64,000 nt of DNA from Hyphomonadaceae bacterium (lineage in GTDB: Bacteria > Pseudomonadota > Alphaproteobacteria > Caulobacterales > Hyphomonadaceae). The number at the start of each line of letters is the position of its first letter. The first letter of the stretch is position 1. The notes below the pieces were generated by a model that saw nothing but the letters and a program-made list of their open reading frames with translations, did no database searches and was not told where the DNA came from. Position numbers and translations under genes: made by a program. Of the stretch, positions 1 to 8,150 are shown piece after piece. The stretch covers positions 60,981-124,980 of the forward strand of contig JADKDU010000011.1 in NCBI GenBank assembly GCA_016714495.1, in the 5' to 3' direction.

Positions 1-2132
1 TCGGTGTCGATGTTGAGATTGAGGTCTACCAGTTTTTCGCCCAGCGGGTTGCGGACGTTGCGCGTACCGTCTGCTTCGGTGACAAGACGTTCGACCTGGG
101 CGGCGAGATCGGTGAGCACGTTTATGTCGGCGCCACGGATGCGAACGGCGATGGGCGCCTCGATCGGAGGACCGTTGAGGAAGCGCTTCACGTTGAAACG
201 AGCACCGGCGAAGGTGTCCAGTTCCTTACGGATGGCTTCGAGTTCGGCGTGGCCGCTTTCGGCTTCCCAATGGTCGAAGCGGGCGTAGATATCGCCGACG
301 TTGGACTGGGTCTCGGAAGGCTGCTCGTTGTAGTAGACGCGCGGGTTGCCCCTGCCCGCATTCGAGAAGCGCCAGGAGATATTCTCCCGCTTGGCCAGCA
401 CGCCATCAGCGAACTGAACGGCGCGATCCGTTTCCGTCACGGAGATGCCCTGCGGGAGTTCGACGCGGACGAGAAAATAGGGACTGTCGTTTTCCGGGAA
501 GAGACTGAAGCCAAGCTTCGGCACCAGCGTCAGCGTAGCCGCGAACAAGGCAAGTCCGATGGCGATCGTGATGCGCGGGAATGTCAGCGCGACGTGGAGG
601 ATTGGCCGGTAGATCGCATGGATGCCGCCCATGAGCACGTCGAGAAAAACGTTGCCGTGACCCTTGCGCGGCAGCAGGCGGCTGGCGAGGAACGGGATGA
701 CGCTGAGCGCGACGAACAGCGAGGCGGCGATGGTGCAGACTACGGCCATAGGCAGGGAGCGCGTGAAGTCGCCAGCGGCTTCCGGCAGGTTCAGCAAAGG
801 CACGAAGGCGAGGAGCAGCGCGGCCGTACAGCCGAGGACGGCGACGTTGATTTCCTTGACGCCTTCAAGCGCGGCCTCGCGGGGTCCGAGCCCGGTGCGC
901 AGGTGACGGGCGATGTTCTCGGTCACGACGATGGAGTCGTCGACGAGCAGCCCAAGGGCCAGAACGAAGCCTGCGATTGAAAGCTGGTTGAGTGAATAGC
1001 CCAGTATGTTGAGGATCGTGATGCCGATCGCGAACGAGAACGGGATCGAGACCATGACGATGAGTGACGCCCGGAAGCCGAGCGGCAGCAAGGTGAGCAG
1101 CACGAGCGCGATCGCGATGCCGAGATCGCGGGCCAGTGATGATAGGCGATGGGCGACGGTTTCGGACTGATCGAAGCCGCGTTCGAGTTTAATCTCCGGC
1201 GGCAGCCGAGGCTCGAACGCGTCGACCCGCGCCCTGACACCATCCATGACGGTGAAGATCGTGGCGCCCAGCTTAGCGCGCGCCGTGACGAAAAGGGCGC
1301 GCTGGCCGTTGTAGCGCGTGATGTGAGTCTGTTCGTCGTTGGCCCATTCCACATTGGCGATGTCGCCGACGCGGACGCTGACGCCATTGCCGCTGCGCAG
1401 GACCACGTCGCGGATTTCCTCGACGCTGTCGAACGGGCCAGTGGCTTCGACGTTGAAGCGGCGGCCGCTGCTTTCGACGGAGCCAATGGGCAAATCTGCG
1501 CCCTCGCGCTCAAGCGCTTCGGTGACGGCGCCGAGGGGGAGCTGGTACGCGGCGAGCTTGTCGAGATCGACGGTGACGCGGACTTCGGCTGTAGGAACAC
1601 CCCAGATTTCGGCTGCCTGTACGCCATTGGCGCGCTCGACAGCATCGCGCAACTCGCGGGCGTAGGCTTCCATCTGGCGGATCGGCGCCGTTTCGGAAAC
1701 CAGGGCCATCTGGACGATGCTGGTTTGGGCCGGGTTGGCGCGGTCTGCGCGGATGAGAGTGATGCCGGCGGGAAGCGTCGGACGGAGAACGTTAAGCTCG
1801 CGAACGACTTCGTCGTATTTCTTTTCGGGATCGACGCCGTATTCGAACTGCACGCTGATCTGCGCGAGGCCGGCGCTGCTGGTGGATGATATCTCGTCGA
1901 CATATTCGAGGCCGTTCAGAGCGGTCTCGATCGGAATGGCGACGACGCGCTCCATCTGTTCAGCATCAGCGCCGGGCAGAACGACAAACACGCCCACGCC
2001 GGCAAACTGCACGATCGGGTCCTCGGATTTCGGGATCGCCTGGACGGAGGCGACGCCCAGCATGAAGAGCATGCCGAAAAGGATGAGCGTGAACTGCCAG
2101 CGCTCAATGAAGAACCGTGTGATCGCCTGCAT
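1..2132 (-). CDS. RND (AcrB/MexF-type) efflux permease, 3' part beyond window
   Basis: Inner-membrane, proton-driven RND exporter that would work with the adaptor encoded just upstream and an outer-membrane channel. Reading the minus strand from the ATG at 2132 gives an open frame to the window edge, about 710 residues of a protein normally near 1030. It starts MQAITRFFIERWQF, a typical first transmembrane helix, followed by a periplasmic porter domain. The conserved RND motif LLVDDSIVVTENI lies in the transmembrane block near residue 400. The start codon lies 4 nt after the adaptor's stop, so the two are co-transcribed. Known of the family: export of hydrophobic compounds or drugs. The substrate cannot be inferred. 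The C-terminal part, including the second transmembrane bundle, lies outside the window. Confidence 0.93.
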   Translation of the reverse strand, partial: MQAITRFFIERWQFTLILFGMLFMLGVASVQAIPKSEDPIVQFAGVGVFVVLPGADAEQMERVVAIPIETALNGLEYVDEISSTSSAGLAQISVQFEYGVDPEKKYDEVVRELNVLRPTLPAGITLIRADRANPAQTSIVQMALVSETAPIRQMEAYARELRDAVERANGVQAAEIWGVPTAEVRVTVDLDKLAAYQLPLGAVTEALEREGADLPIGSVESSGRRFNVEATGPFDSVEEIRDVVLRSGNGVSVRVGDIANVEWANDEQTHITRYNGQRALFVTARAKLGATIFTVMDGVRARVDAFEPRLPPEIKLERGFDQSETVAHRLSSLARDLGIAIALVLLTLLPLGFRASLIVMVSIPFSFAIGITILNILGYSLNQLSIAGFVLALGLLVDDSIVVTENIARHLRTGLGPREAALEGVKEINVAVLGCTAALLLAFVPLLNLPEAAGDFTRSLPMAVVCTIAASLFVALSVIPFLASRLLPRKGHGNVFLDVLMGGIHAIYRPILHVALTFPRITIAIGLALFAATLTLVPKLGFSLFPENDSPYFLVRVELPQGISVTETDRAVQFADGVLAKRENISWRFSNAGRGNPRVYYNEQPSETQSNVGDIYARFDHWEAESGHAELEAIRKELDTFAGARFNVKRFLNGPPIEAPIAVRIRGADINVLTDLAAQVERLVTEADGTRNVRNPLGEKLVDLNLNIDT

Positions 2133-2135
2133 GAG

Positions 2136-3176
2136 CTATTCCTGGCGGAATTTGACGGCGTCGCCATCGCGCACCATGGAGGCGCCGCGGGTGATGATCG
2201 CCTCGCCGGGCTCGAGGCCGCCGGTGACGACAACGCCGGCGTCGGTGACGCCTTCGGTCTGGATCGAGCGGCGCGCGGCCTTGCCGTCCGAGCCGACGAC
2301 GTAGACCATGCCCTGATCGGCGCGCGCGTCGATCAGCGAGATGGCGGGGATGAGATAGGCTGTGCGCTCGACCTGGCCCGGGACGGGCTTGGCGGCGATG
2401 AGGACCTCGGCGACTTCACCGCTCTTGAGATCCTTCGGATTGTCGAGGCGCACTTCGACCTCGAACGAACCCATGTTGGCGACCATTTTCGGAGAGATCT
2501 GCGTGACCTTGCCCATGCGCTGGTCGCGGCCGGGGATGTTGACCTGCGTGACGTCGCCGACGCGGACCTGAGCGACATCGACGGATGAGAGCTGGGCGCG
2601 CACGATAACTCCGGTGCGGTCTTCACCGAGCTGGAGGATGGACTGACCTGCTGTAACCGTCTGGCCCCGCTCTGCGTCGCGGCGGAGAATGACGCCGGTG
2701 GCGGGGGCGACGAGGGAGACGATCTCGCGTGCGCGCTCAAGCGCGAGGCGGGCATTGTCGAGATCGGCCTGCGAGGCTGCGCCGGCGGCGTGGAGGCGGC
2801 TGATGCGATCGAAGGTTTGCTGCGCGGTCTGGCGAACGACTTCGGATTCGGCGGGATCGGCGCCGACGGAGGTGCGGCGCAGGGTGGCGAGGGTCTGGCC
2901 GGCGGAGACGTGCGCGCCGTCATCCACAAGGAGGCTCTCGATCATGCCGGGGACGCCGAACGAGAGAATGGTTTCGCTCTTGTAGGCGAGAAGACCGCTG
3001 GCGCGCAGAACACCGGCTTGCCGAGTTTGCGCGATGCGGTAGACTTCCACTTCGACAGGCGCGACCGCTTGGGATTTTGCGGCTTCCGCCTTAGCGCCGC
3101 CGGGCGAGCAGGCCGCCGCCATCAGGGCCGCAAGCCCCGCCATCGCCCACATTCCCGACCGCGCAATCATACCCAT
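2136..3176 (-). CDS. RND efflux periplasmic adaptor lipoprotein (membrane fusion protein)
   Basis: Periplasmic adaptor linking an RND permease to an outer-membrane channel. About 346 residues. The N-terminus has a hydrophobic signal ending in a lipobox (LMAAAC), so the mature protein should be lipid-anchored. It then shows the usual adaptor order: a barrel-sandwich half (residues about 45-100), an alpha-hairpin with the QTFDRISRLHAAGAAS segment, the second half-hybrid strand with ATGVILRR, and beta-barrel and membrane-proximal domains ending in GLEPGEAIITRGASMVRDG. A GTG at 3179 directly precedes the chosen ATG, and a further ATG lies at 3170; none has a convincing ribosome site. First gene of a two-gene operon with the RND permease. 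Confidence 0.9.
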   Translation of the reverse strand: MGMIARSGMWAMAGLAALMAAACSPGGAKAEAAKSQAVAPVEVEVYRIAQTRQAGVLRASGLLAYKSETILSFGVPGMIESLLVDDGAHVSAGQTLATLRRTSVGADPAESEVVRQTAQQTFDRISRLHAAGAASQADLDNARLALERAREIVSLVAPATGVILRRDAERGQTVTAGQSILQLGEDRTGVIVRAQLSSVDVAQVRVGDVTQVNIPGRDQRMGKVTQISPKMVANMGSFEVEVRLDNPKDLKSGEVAEVLIAAKPVPGQVERTAYLIPAISLIDARADQGMVYVVGSDGKAARRSIQTEGVTDAGVVVTGGLEPGEAIITRGASMVRDGDAVKFRQE

Positions 3177-3190
3177 CACTCACGATTTGT

Positions 3191-3224
3191 TAGACAGTGT
3201 CTATTTTATATTTTACGTTGTCAA
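3191..3224 (-). promoter_or_regulatory. Promoter and palindromic operator of the RND efflux operon
   Basis: On the minus strand a perfect -35 hexamer TTGACA (3224 to 3219) is followed 15 nt later by TAGACA, a -10-like hexamer. That hexamer is the left half of the palindrome TAGACA-c-TGTCTA (3203 to 3191; 6-bp arms, 1-nt spacer). The adaptor gene starts 14 nt further on. A palindrome over the -10 element is the usual placement of a TetR-type repressor site. No intact TetR gene adjoins this operon within the window, so the repressor is unknown. Confidence 0.5.
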
Positions 3225-3354
3225 TAATTAACCGTGCGGCGGCCTACACGGCTGCGTGACGAATGCAATGTACGCTCGTGAGCGGCAGTAATCCGTCCGA
3301 CGCGCTGGGCTTCAGGGATCGCGATCTCTACAGTCAGACGGGCGGAGTTGTTGC

Positions 3355-4383
3355 ATGGACAAACGGTCGACACTGATGGAAACGGAAGCCCGCGAATCTC
3401 CGTCGGTGGCGGCGCGTCTGGTTGAGCGAGCGACGCCGCGCCTGCGTGAGCTGGGCGAAAGGTTGCGTTTGCTATCGCCGCGCTATGCCGTTGCCGCCGG
3501 CCGCGGAAGCTCGGATGCGGCGGCGCTATTGGCGAAGTATCTGTTCGAGGCGCGGCTGGGATTGCCGACCGTGTCAGCCGCGCCGTCGATACGTTCGATC
3601 TATGGACGGCAGCTGAACATCGAGAAAGCGCTGGTTCTGGCGATCTCGCAATCGGGACGCAGCCCGGATCTTGTCGAGTTCTGCCGGTCGGCCACGGGGC
3701 CGGATGTGCTGCGCGTCGGCATGATCAACGATGAGGCATCACCGCTCGCCGATATCATGGATGTGCTCCTGTCGTTGGAGGCTGGCCCAGAGAAAAGCGT
3801 GGCGGCAACCAAGTCGTGCATTGCTGCGATGACGTTGGTGTTCGGGCTCACCGCGCACTGGCGGAATGACCAAGTCATGATTGCGGCTTTTGAGCGGGCG
3901 CCTGACGTGCTGGCGGCGGCGCTTGTGGAGGACTGGTCGGCGGCGGAAGCCTTCTTCGATGGCGACGGGCCGATCTATGTGATCGGACGCGGACCGGGGC
4001 TCGCTGTTGCGGCCGAGGCGGCGCTGAAGCTGAAAGAGACGAACGGCCTCCACGCCGAGGCGGTCAGCGCCGCTGAGGTGCGGCATGGACCGTTTGCACT
4101 GGTGGGCCCTGCCCTGCGCGTTGTGATTTTCGCACAACGCGATGCGGCGCTTGATGGTCTGAGCAAGCTGGCTGGCGATCTTGAAGCGCTAGGCTCCGCC
4201 GTGCTGCTTGTTTCGTCAGAAACGGCGCATGGGCAGGCGATGGTGAAGCCCGATGCGGAGCCCGTGTTGGAGCTGCTGGCGATGCTCGCGCGCTTCTATG
4301 TGTTGGCAAGTGCAACAGCGCTGAAACGCGGACGGTCGCCGGATCACCCGCCCATGTTGACCAAAATCACAGAGACACGCTGA
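3355..4383 (+). CDS. SIS-domain protein, probable glucosamine-6-phosphate deaminase (NagB-II/AgaS-like)
   Basis: Tandem SIS-domain protein of 342 residues, like the isomerase half of GlmS but without the glutamine amidotransferase domain. Domain 1 (about 45-175) has the phosphosugar-binding stretch AISQSGRSPD. Domain 2 (about 200-335) has GRGPGLAVAAEAALKLKE followed by AEVRHGP, typical of GlmS and NagB-II enzymes. Deamination of GlcN-6-P to Fru-6-P is inferred from the family and from the directly coupled nagA: the stop TGA and the nagA ATG share one base (TGATG). The start is supported by GGAG seven bases upstream. A simple sugar-phosphate isomerase is the main alternative. Confidence 0.85.
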   Translation: MDKRSTLMETEARESPSVAARLVERATPRLRELGERLRLLSPRYAVAAGRGSSDAAALLAKYLFEARLGLPTVSAAPSIRSIYGRQLNIEKALVLAISQSGRSPDLVEFCRSATGPDVLRVGMINDEASPLADIMDVLLSLEAGPEKSVAATKSCIAAMTLVFGLTAHWRNDQVMIAAFERAPDVLAAALVEDWSAAEAFFDGDGPIYVIGRGPGLAVAAEAALKLKETNGLHAEAVSAAEVRHGPFALVGPALRVVIFAQRDAALDGLSKLAGDLEALGSAVLLVSSETAHGQAMVKPDAEPVLELLAMLARFYVLASATALKRGRSPDHPPMLTKITETR

Positions 4384-5504
4384 TGCTGGCGCTATCGCCC
4401 ACGCAATTGTTCACCGGTGACAGCATTGTCGAGGGCGCGACGGTGCGCATCGATGGCGGGCGGATTGTGGACGTGACGCCCGGTGTTTCTGCTGATGCCA
4501 TGAAGCTCGACGGGCTTCTCGCGCCGGGGTTCATCGACGTGCAAGTCAATGGCGGCGGCGGCCTGTTGTTCAACGACTCGCAGACGGTCGACACGCTCGC
4601 GAAAATGGCGGTGGCGCACCGCAAGTTCGGCGTGACCGGCATTATGGCGACGCTGATATCGGATGAGCGCGGCAAGGCGGCGAGCGCGTATCGGGCGGTG
4701 AGCGAGGCGATTGAGGCTGGTGTTGAGGGATTGTTGGGCCTGCATCTTGAGGGGCCCTGGCTGTCTGAGCCGCGGCGGGGCGTGCATCCAGCGAGATTCC
4801 TGCGAGCGCTGGATGATGCAGATCTGAAACTGCTTACGCAGAGGCGGCCCTTCCCGCTGCTCGTGACGGTCGCGCCTGAGCAGATCGATGCAGCGACGAT
4901 AAAGACGCTGACGGAGGCTGGCGTCATCGTCAGTCTTGGGCATACGGCGGCGCCCACGGATGATGTCGAGCGTGCGATTACGGCGGGGGCGACCGGATTT
5001 ACTCACCTGTTCAATGCGATGCCGCCGATGGAGGGACGCAATCCCGGCGCGCTTGGCGTGGCGCTAGGCAGCCGGCAGAGCTGGGCCGGACTTATTCTGG
5101 ATGGCATTCACGTTCATCCAGCTTCTGCCCGCGCGGCGTTTGCGGCGAAAACAGCGAACAGGCTGATCCTTGTTTCAGACGCGATGGCGACGATCGGATC
5201 GGATGATACATCCATGGCGCTGTTCGGAGAAAGGATCGCTGTGCAGGGTGGCGCACTGCGCACTGCTGCGGGGACGCTGGCTGGCGCGCATCTGGAAATG
5301 TCAGGCGCGGTTCGGAATGCAGTATCCATGCTGCATGCGTCGCGCGAAGAAGCGCTTCGGATGGCGAGCCTGACACCTGCGGAGTTTTTGAAGCTCGGTC
5401 ATGAGCGCGGACGAATCGCGGCTGGGTATCGGGCTGACCTTGTCCTGCTGGATACTGACCTAAAGACCAAATCGACCTGGATCGGCGGGCGCGAGCTTCA
5501 CTAA
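4383..5504 (+). CDS. nagA: N-acetylglucosamine-6-phosphate deacetylase
   Basis: Amidohydrolase converting GlcNAc-6-P to GlcN-6-P and acetate in the cytoplasm. Its 373 residues match the family length. Visible family motifs are APGFIDVQVNGGGG near residue 45, the metal/substrate segment HLEGPWLSE near 120, SLGHTAAP, HLFNAMPPM, and the catalytic-region aspartate in LVSDAMATIG. The ATG overlaps the stop of the preceding SIS gene by one base, so the deacetylation and deamination steps are translationally coupled. It converges tail-to-tail with murQ, with one base between the two stop codons. No sugar transporter or GntR/NagC-type regulator is visible nearby. Confidence 0.95.
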   Translation: MLALSPTQLFTGDSIVEGATVRIDGGRIVDVTPGVSADAMKLDGLLAPGFIDVQVNGGGGLLFNDSQTVDTLAKMAVAHRKFGVTGIMATLISDERGKAASAYRAVSEAIEAGVEGLLGLHLEGPWLSEPRRGVHPARFLRALDDADLKLLTQRRPFPLLVTVAPEQIDAATIKTLTEAGVIVSLGHTAAPTDDVERAITAGATGFTHLFNAMPPMEGRNPGALGVALGSRQSWAGLILDGIHVHPASARAAFAAKTANRLILVSDAMATIGSDDTSMALFGERIAVQGGALRTAAGTLAGAHLEMSGAVRNAVSMLHASREEALRMASLTPAEFLKLGHERGRIAAGYRADLVLLDTDLKTKSTWIGGRELH

Positions 5505-5505
5505 G

Positions 5506-6387
5506 CTAGGCGATCTCCGTCAGGGCCAGACGCAGATTGCCTTCGTGCATGTCCAGTGCTGCGATCGCGACGTCGATACTGGCGCCGCTGGCCAGCAGGA
5601 CGGCGAGCTTCACGTCGCCGCTTGCTTGCTCCATCGCGTCGATGGCGACCTGCTCGTCGCAACCTGTGACCGAGACGACCATTTGCACGGCGCGGCGGCG
5701 CAGCTTTTCGTTGGTGGGCCGCATGTGGACCATGAGGCCGCGATAAACCTTGCCCAGCCGCACCATAGCCATTGTCGAGAATAGGTTGAGAACGATCTTC
5801 TGCGCGGTTCCCGCCTTCATGCGGGTGGAGCCCGCCACCGCCTCGGGGCCGGTTTCGACGAGGATAGGGTGCTCGCTGGCTGACAGGAGTTTTGAGCCCG
5901 GGTTGTTGGCGACGCCTATCGTGAGTGCGCCCCGCGTGCGGGCTTCCGTGATCGCGGCGACCGTGAAGGGCGTATTGCCGCTGGCTGCCAGGCCGATGAC
6001 GACGTCGTTGCGGCCGACCGAGAGATCAGCAATGCTGGTCGCGCCATTGGCTGCTGAGTCTTCCGCGTTCTCAACAGACTGCAGCAGAGCGCCCTCGCCG
6101 CCCGCTATCACGAAGGCGACATGGTTTTTCGGCCAGCTGAATGTCGGGAAGAGCTCGGCGCCGTCCTGCACGCCGATGCGTGCGGAGGTTCCTGCGCCGA
6201 CATAGACCAGCCTGCCGCCGAGTTTTAGGCGCGGGACCGCGGCATCAACGGCGGTCGCGATCGCGGGGAGCGCCGGGCCGACAGCTGCGACAGCCTCGAC
6301 CTGACCTTCATGCAAGGCTTTGACGCCTTCTGCAGTGTTCCACAGATCGAGATCGGCGTAGCGCGTGTTGATGTCCTCGGTGCCCAT
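5506..6387 (-). CDS. murQ: N-acetylmuramic acid 6-phosphate etherase
   Basis: SIS-family etherase that cleaves D-lactate from MurNAc-6-P to give GlcNAc-6-P, which feeds nagA. The protein is about 293 residues starting MGTEDINTRYADLD. It contains the SIS phosphosugar loop GAGTSARIGVQD, the family segment VIGLAASGNTPFTV, the stretch ETGPEAVAGSTRMKAGTAQK, and a C-terminal UBA-like helical region. The open frame extends 69 codons further upstream into the divergent kinase gene, but this ATG has a GAGGA ribosome site a few bases upstream and matches the family N-terminus. It forms a divergent pair with the kinase at 6459 across about 70 nt. Confidence 0.95.
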   Translation of the reverse strand: MGTEDINTRYADLDLWNTAEGVKALHEGQVEAVAAVGPALPAIATAVDAAVPRLKLGGRLVYVGAGTSARIGVQDGAELFPTFSWPKNHVAFVIAGGEGALLQSVENAEDSAANGATSIADLSVGRNDVVIGLAASGNTPFTVAAITEARTRGALTIGVANNPGSKLLSASEHPILVETGPEAVAGSTRMKAGTAQKIVLNLFSTMAMVRLGKVYRGLMVHMRPTNEKLRRRAVQMVVSVTGCDEQVAIDAMEQASGDVKLAVLLASGASIDVAIAALDMHEGNLRLALTEIA

Positions 6388-6458
6388 ATGTCCTCGGCGT
6401 TTGATCGCGCTTTGATGAGGTTGATTGAATGGCAGGCAAATCGCGTTAGACAAAGGGG

Positions 6459-7340
6459 ATGGCTGCAACATTCTACCTTGGCGTCGATGGCGGCGGAACG
6501 CGTTGCCGGGCCCGGCTGGAAACGGCCCACGGCGTGGTGCTGGGGTGTGGTCTTGCGGGGCCAGCAAGCATGCGCTTTGGGCTTGATGCCGCAACAGGTT
6601 CGATCATGGCGGCGACCCGGCAGGCGCTCAGTGAGGCTGGGCTGGGCGAAGGTGTGCTGGGAGACGTGTATGCAGGCATTGGTCTTGCGGGCACGGGACA
6701 TCTGGGGGCGCGGCAAGCGCTCGAGACGTGGCGGCATCCTTTCGCGAAGGCGTGGTTCGAAGGGGACGGCTATCTGGCGTGGCTTGGCGCCTTTGGCGGC
6801 GAGGAAGGCGGCATCGTCGTTTGCGGCACGGGCAGCATCGGCATTACGTATAAGGGTCGCACCATTCGTGTCGGCGGGTATGGCTTTCCGGTTTCAGACG
6901 AAGGCAGCGGTGCGCATATCGGGCTGAATGCGATCCGCTATGCCCTGCGCACGCTGGATGGACGCGCGACATCGACGGCGTTCGCGAAGGAAATCCTGGA
7001 GCGGTTTTCGTCGGACCCTGCCGTTGTAATCCGATGGTCGGAAACGGCGAGCGCGACGGACTATGCTGCATTCGCCGCGATCGTCATCCGGCACGCGGCG
7101 GAGGGAGAGCCGGCCGCAACCAATCTCTTGCGCGATGCGGCGGTGCATATTGCCGGTCTGACCGAGGCTGTGCTCGCGCGCGGCGCGCCACGCGTGGCCC
7201 TGGTCGGCGGACTGGTGGAGTTCCTGAAGCCGCACATCCCGGCGGCGACCGCAGCACGCCTGACCGAACCGCTGGCGGACGCGATGGCGGGAGGGATTCT
7301 GATGGCGAAGGAAAGGCGTGGGCTGGAGTTGGGAGCGTAA
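6459..7340 (+). CDS. BadF/BadG-family N-acetylglucosamine (or glucosamine) kinase
   Basis: ASKHA-fold sugar kinase of 293 residues. The N-terminal phosphate-binding loop LGVDGGGTRCRA (residues about 7-18), the second phosphate motif VVCGTGSIGITYKG (about 120), the GGYGFPVSDEGSGAHIG segment and the C-terminal VALVGGLVEF adenosine motif match the BadF/BadG/BcrA/BcrD family containing GlcNAc kinase. It would phosphorylate GlcNAc or MurNAc/anhydro-sugar from wall turnover to the 6-phosphate used by MurQ and NagA. It diverges from murQ, with a shared promoter gap of 71 nt. Exact sugar specificity cannot be read from the sequence. Confidence 0.85.
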   Translation: MAATFYLGVDGGGTRCRARLETAHGVVLGCGLAGPASMRFGLDAATGSIMAATRQALSEAGLGEGVLGDVYAGIGLAGTGHLGARQALETWRHPFAKAWFEGDGYLAWLGAFGGEEGGIVVCGTGSIGITYKGRTIRVGGYGFPVSDEGSGAHIGLNAIRYALRTLDGRATSTAFAKEILERFSSDPAVVIRWSETASATDYAAFAAIVIRHAAEGEPAATNLLRDAAVHIAGLTEAVLARGAPRVALVGGLVEFLKPHIPAATAARLTEPLADAMAGGILMAKERRGLELGA

Positions 7341-8150
7341 GCAGCTGGGGAGCGACTAAGGCAATTGGCGCAGACGCCATCGTCCAAGAAGGCGATAGCG
7401 CGTTGGTTTGGTCCAACTTTGGATAAGAACGAAATCGCGGACGGTCCAAGACACTGGTGGAACTGGTACGTCTGCGTGGAGGCTAGATGAATATGCCAAA
7501 GTTAAGGGGCAGGAACGAGTAGCCTGCGCCGATCGGGTAGCCGGCGCGACACATCCCTCCGCCCAGATCGCGCTAGAAGCGCATCACATCCGCCATGCTG
7601 TCGCCGCCAAGCAATACGTATGGGCGATTGTTTGTTCGGCGTGCAAAACTTGCAGCACGGTCCAGCGAATTTCAAAGGGCGTTGGGTTCATTGAATACGC
7701 GGCCGCAGTGGCGGCTATTCGTGTCTCGTCCGGAACCGGATCCGTGAAGCCACATACCGGCAGCAGCGTGACGTGCTGCCGGTCAGCGGGAAGCGGCCGC
7801 GCCTCTATTTACGTTCAGGCATGTGTTGAGCGTCAATTTCACGTGCGCCTGCAGTCGCGGGCGAATCCGGCAGCAGCGCGAAACACTTTCGCAGGTTGAT
7901 CACAGGCGGTGGGAAGCTGTGCTCGAACAAGGGGCGCACGATCTGTTCCGGAGCCAGGCGTGGCCACTTCCAATCTGTCGGAACATATCAGAAACATTAA
8001 AACTTTCGCCGTTGTTGCTGACCGGTTTTTATTCGGTGCGGCCGGGTTCAGCGCCAAAAGTGTGCGTGAACGCAACCCATCGGGCGAAAGGTGGGACAAG
8101 CGCCTGAAAAGTGCGCTCTATGTGCGCATCACGTGGGCGTTCGAGGCAAT
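7341..8150 (+). other. About 810-nt stretch with no convincing gene; contains a stem-loop
   Basis: Short open frames occur but none has family motifs or a good ribosome site. The clearest structure is a perfect hairpin at 7756-7783 (10-bp arms ACCGGCAGCA / TGCTGCCGGT, 8-nt loop) without a T-run. On the minus strand around 7655-7565 there is a protein-like tail, RPYVLLGGDSMADVMRF then stop, preceded by a stop about 30 codons upstream, which may be a gene remnant. At 7958-8181 a plus-strand frame beginning with GTG reads like a small protein but ends inside the next gene in another frame. I see nothing else that can be supported. Confidence 0.5.

Noticed and set aside
249..1889. Two plus-strand frames of about 240 codons at the left edge
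   Set aside because: They are antisense to the RND permease, which has clear family motifs throughout.
7408..7899. A 163-codon plus-strand frame in the gap
   Set aside because: No motif and no ribosome site; it crosses the perfect hairpin at 7756-7783.
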